Shown piece after piece: positions 4,991 to 5,484 of a DNA stretch of 5,484 nucleotides; position 1 is the first letter of the stretch; every line of letters starts with the position of its first letter. This DNA comes from an uncultured Muribaculaceae bacterium (lineage in GTDB: Bacteria; Bacteroidota; Bacteroidia; Bacteroidales; Muribaculaceae). The position numbers were made by a program, and so were the translations under genes. The stretch is taken from positions 1 through 5,484 of the forward strand of contig CANRZQ010000193.1 of assembly GCA_947644475.1 (NCBI GenBank), given 5' to 3'. Below the pieces are notes generated by a model that saw only the letters and a list, made by a program, of their open reading frames with translations, had not been told where the DNA came from and ran no database searches.

Positions 4991-5484
4991 TTAGTTGTTG
5001 ATGCGCTCACGCACAATGCGGCAGTCGCCGGCAAAGGCCGGAAATGCGCTTTGTATCTCCTGCATGGCGGCCTGTGCCTCGGCCTGTGAGCGATAGTCGC
5101 CGACACGCACGCGCCAATAGGGCGATTCAAATGATATGTAGGCCCGTACTCCGCCCATGCGCTGCTGGATTACCCTGCGGCGATACTCGGCATTTGCTTT
5201 CGCGGTGGTTACATTATTGTCGGAATACACCTGCACGCGATAGCCTGCCCGGCGAGTCGACTGGCGGCCGGATGCCGGCTGCTCCGAGGCTCCGGTCTCC
5301 GCGCCATGTTCCGACGCTTTCATGCGCGCATCCAGCCCTTCGGGCTGAATCACCGACACTGTGCCTCCCTCGCGGCTGTTGATGGCCTCGACTATGCTTC
5401 CGGCAGCCACGGAATCGGGTTGCTCGGCCACGGTCTGCGCCCCGGCGAAAGGACACACGGAAATTAATAATGCCGCTATGGCTC
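4991..5484 (-). CDS. SPOR-domain secreted protein (5' part beyond window edge)
   Basis: The frame stays open to the right edge, so the true start is outside the window; the first in-window candidate, GTG at 5458, is not the start. Reading from the edge, AIAALLIS then VCPFAGAQ looks like the hydrophobic core and end of a Sec signal peptide with probable signal peptidase I cleavage after AGA. The cysteine is preceded by SV, which fits a lipobox poorly. Numbering from the codon at 5458, about 10-70 is a low-complexity linker rich in Ala, Glu, Gly and Ser, and 72-150 is a SPOR domain with GYRVQVYSDN (72-81) and the YWRVRVGDYRS strand (114-124). SPOR domains bind peptidoglycan, in E. coli septal glycan lacking stem peptides, so a periplasmic or cell-wall role is inferred. 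It precedes folE by 18 bp, an arrangement I recall from other Bacteroidales. Its exact function is unknown. Confidence 0.85.
   Translation of the reverse strand, partial: AIAALLISVCPFAGAQTVAEQPDSVAAGSIVEAINSREGGTVSVIQPEGLDARMKASEHGAETGASEQPASGRQSTRRAGYRVQVYSDNNVTTAKANAEYRRRVIQQRMGGVRAYISFESPYWRVRVGDYRSQAEAQAAMQEIQSAFPAFAGDCRIVRERINN

Noticed and set aside
5456..5458. GTG at 5458 as the start of the SPOR protein
   Set aside because: The frame continues upstream to the window edge with a hydrophobic AIAALLIS core typical of a signal peptide, so the real start lies outside.

Overview
The window looks like ordinary chromosomal DNA from a gut-type member of the Bacteroidales (Bacteroidota), perhaps a Muribaculaceae-like lineage. 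Three things suggest this. The gene families have Bacteroidales-style architecture: a long YihY with a C-terminal cytoplasmic domain, a pRiA4b ORF-3-like protein, and a SPOR protein directly upstream of folE. No start codon has a clear Shine-Dalgarno sequence; the leaders are A/T-rich. A promoter-like element matches the Bacteroidota TAnnTTTG type. The family-level placement is an impression, not a measurement.

Layout. Positions 1-325 hold no gene I can support. They contain a cluster of short palindromes, probably a degenerate dispersed repeat. A strong, bidirectional-looking intrinsic terminator follows at 326-372. Two minus-strand genes come next: a pRiA4b ORF-3-like acidic protein (2362 to 1793) and, 5 bp after it, a Xaa-Pro aminopeptidase of the M24 family (1787 to 393), which reads towards that terminator. 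A 182-bp divergent intergenic region (2363-2544) separates this pair from two plus-strand genes: a YihY/BrkB-family membrane protein (2545-3933) and, 12 bp later, a RidA-family enamine/imine deaminase (3946-4320). Two hairpins at 4333-4392, the second with a T-rich tail, end that unit. On the far side are two minus-strand genes: a secreted SPOR-domain protein, cut by the right edge of the window, and folE (GTP cyclohydrolase I) 18 bp downstream of it.

The genes form three short transcription units of housekeeping or conserved-unknown character: peptide turnover (pepP), reactive-enamine detoxification (ridA), tetrahydrofolate/pterin synthesis (folE) and envelope functions (yihY, SPOR). I see no shared pathway across the window. 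I found no RNA gene, CRISPR array, transposase or defence system, and no convincing new biological system. The points most worth a second look are the palindrome cluster at the left end, the promoter-like box only 4 bp upstream of the yihY start codon (which would imply a leaderless mRNA), and the conserved-unknown acidic protein apparently co-transcribed with the aminopeptidase.
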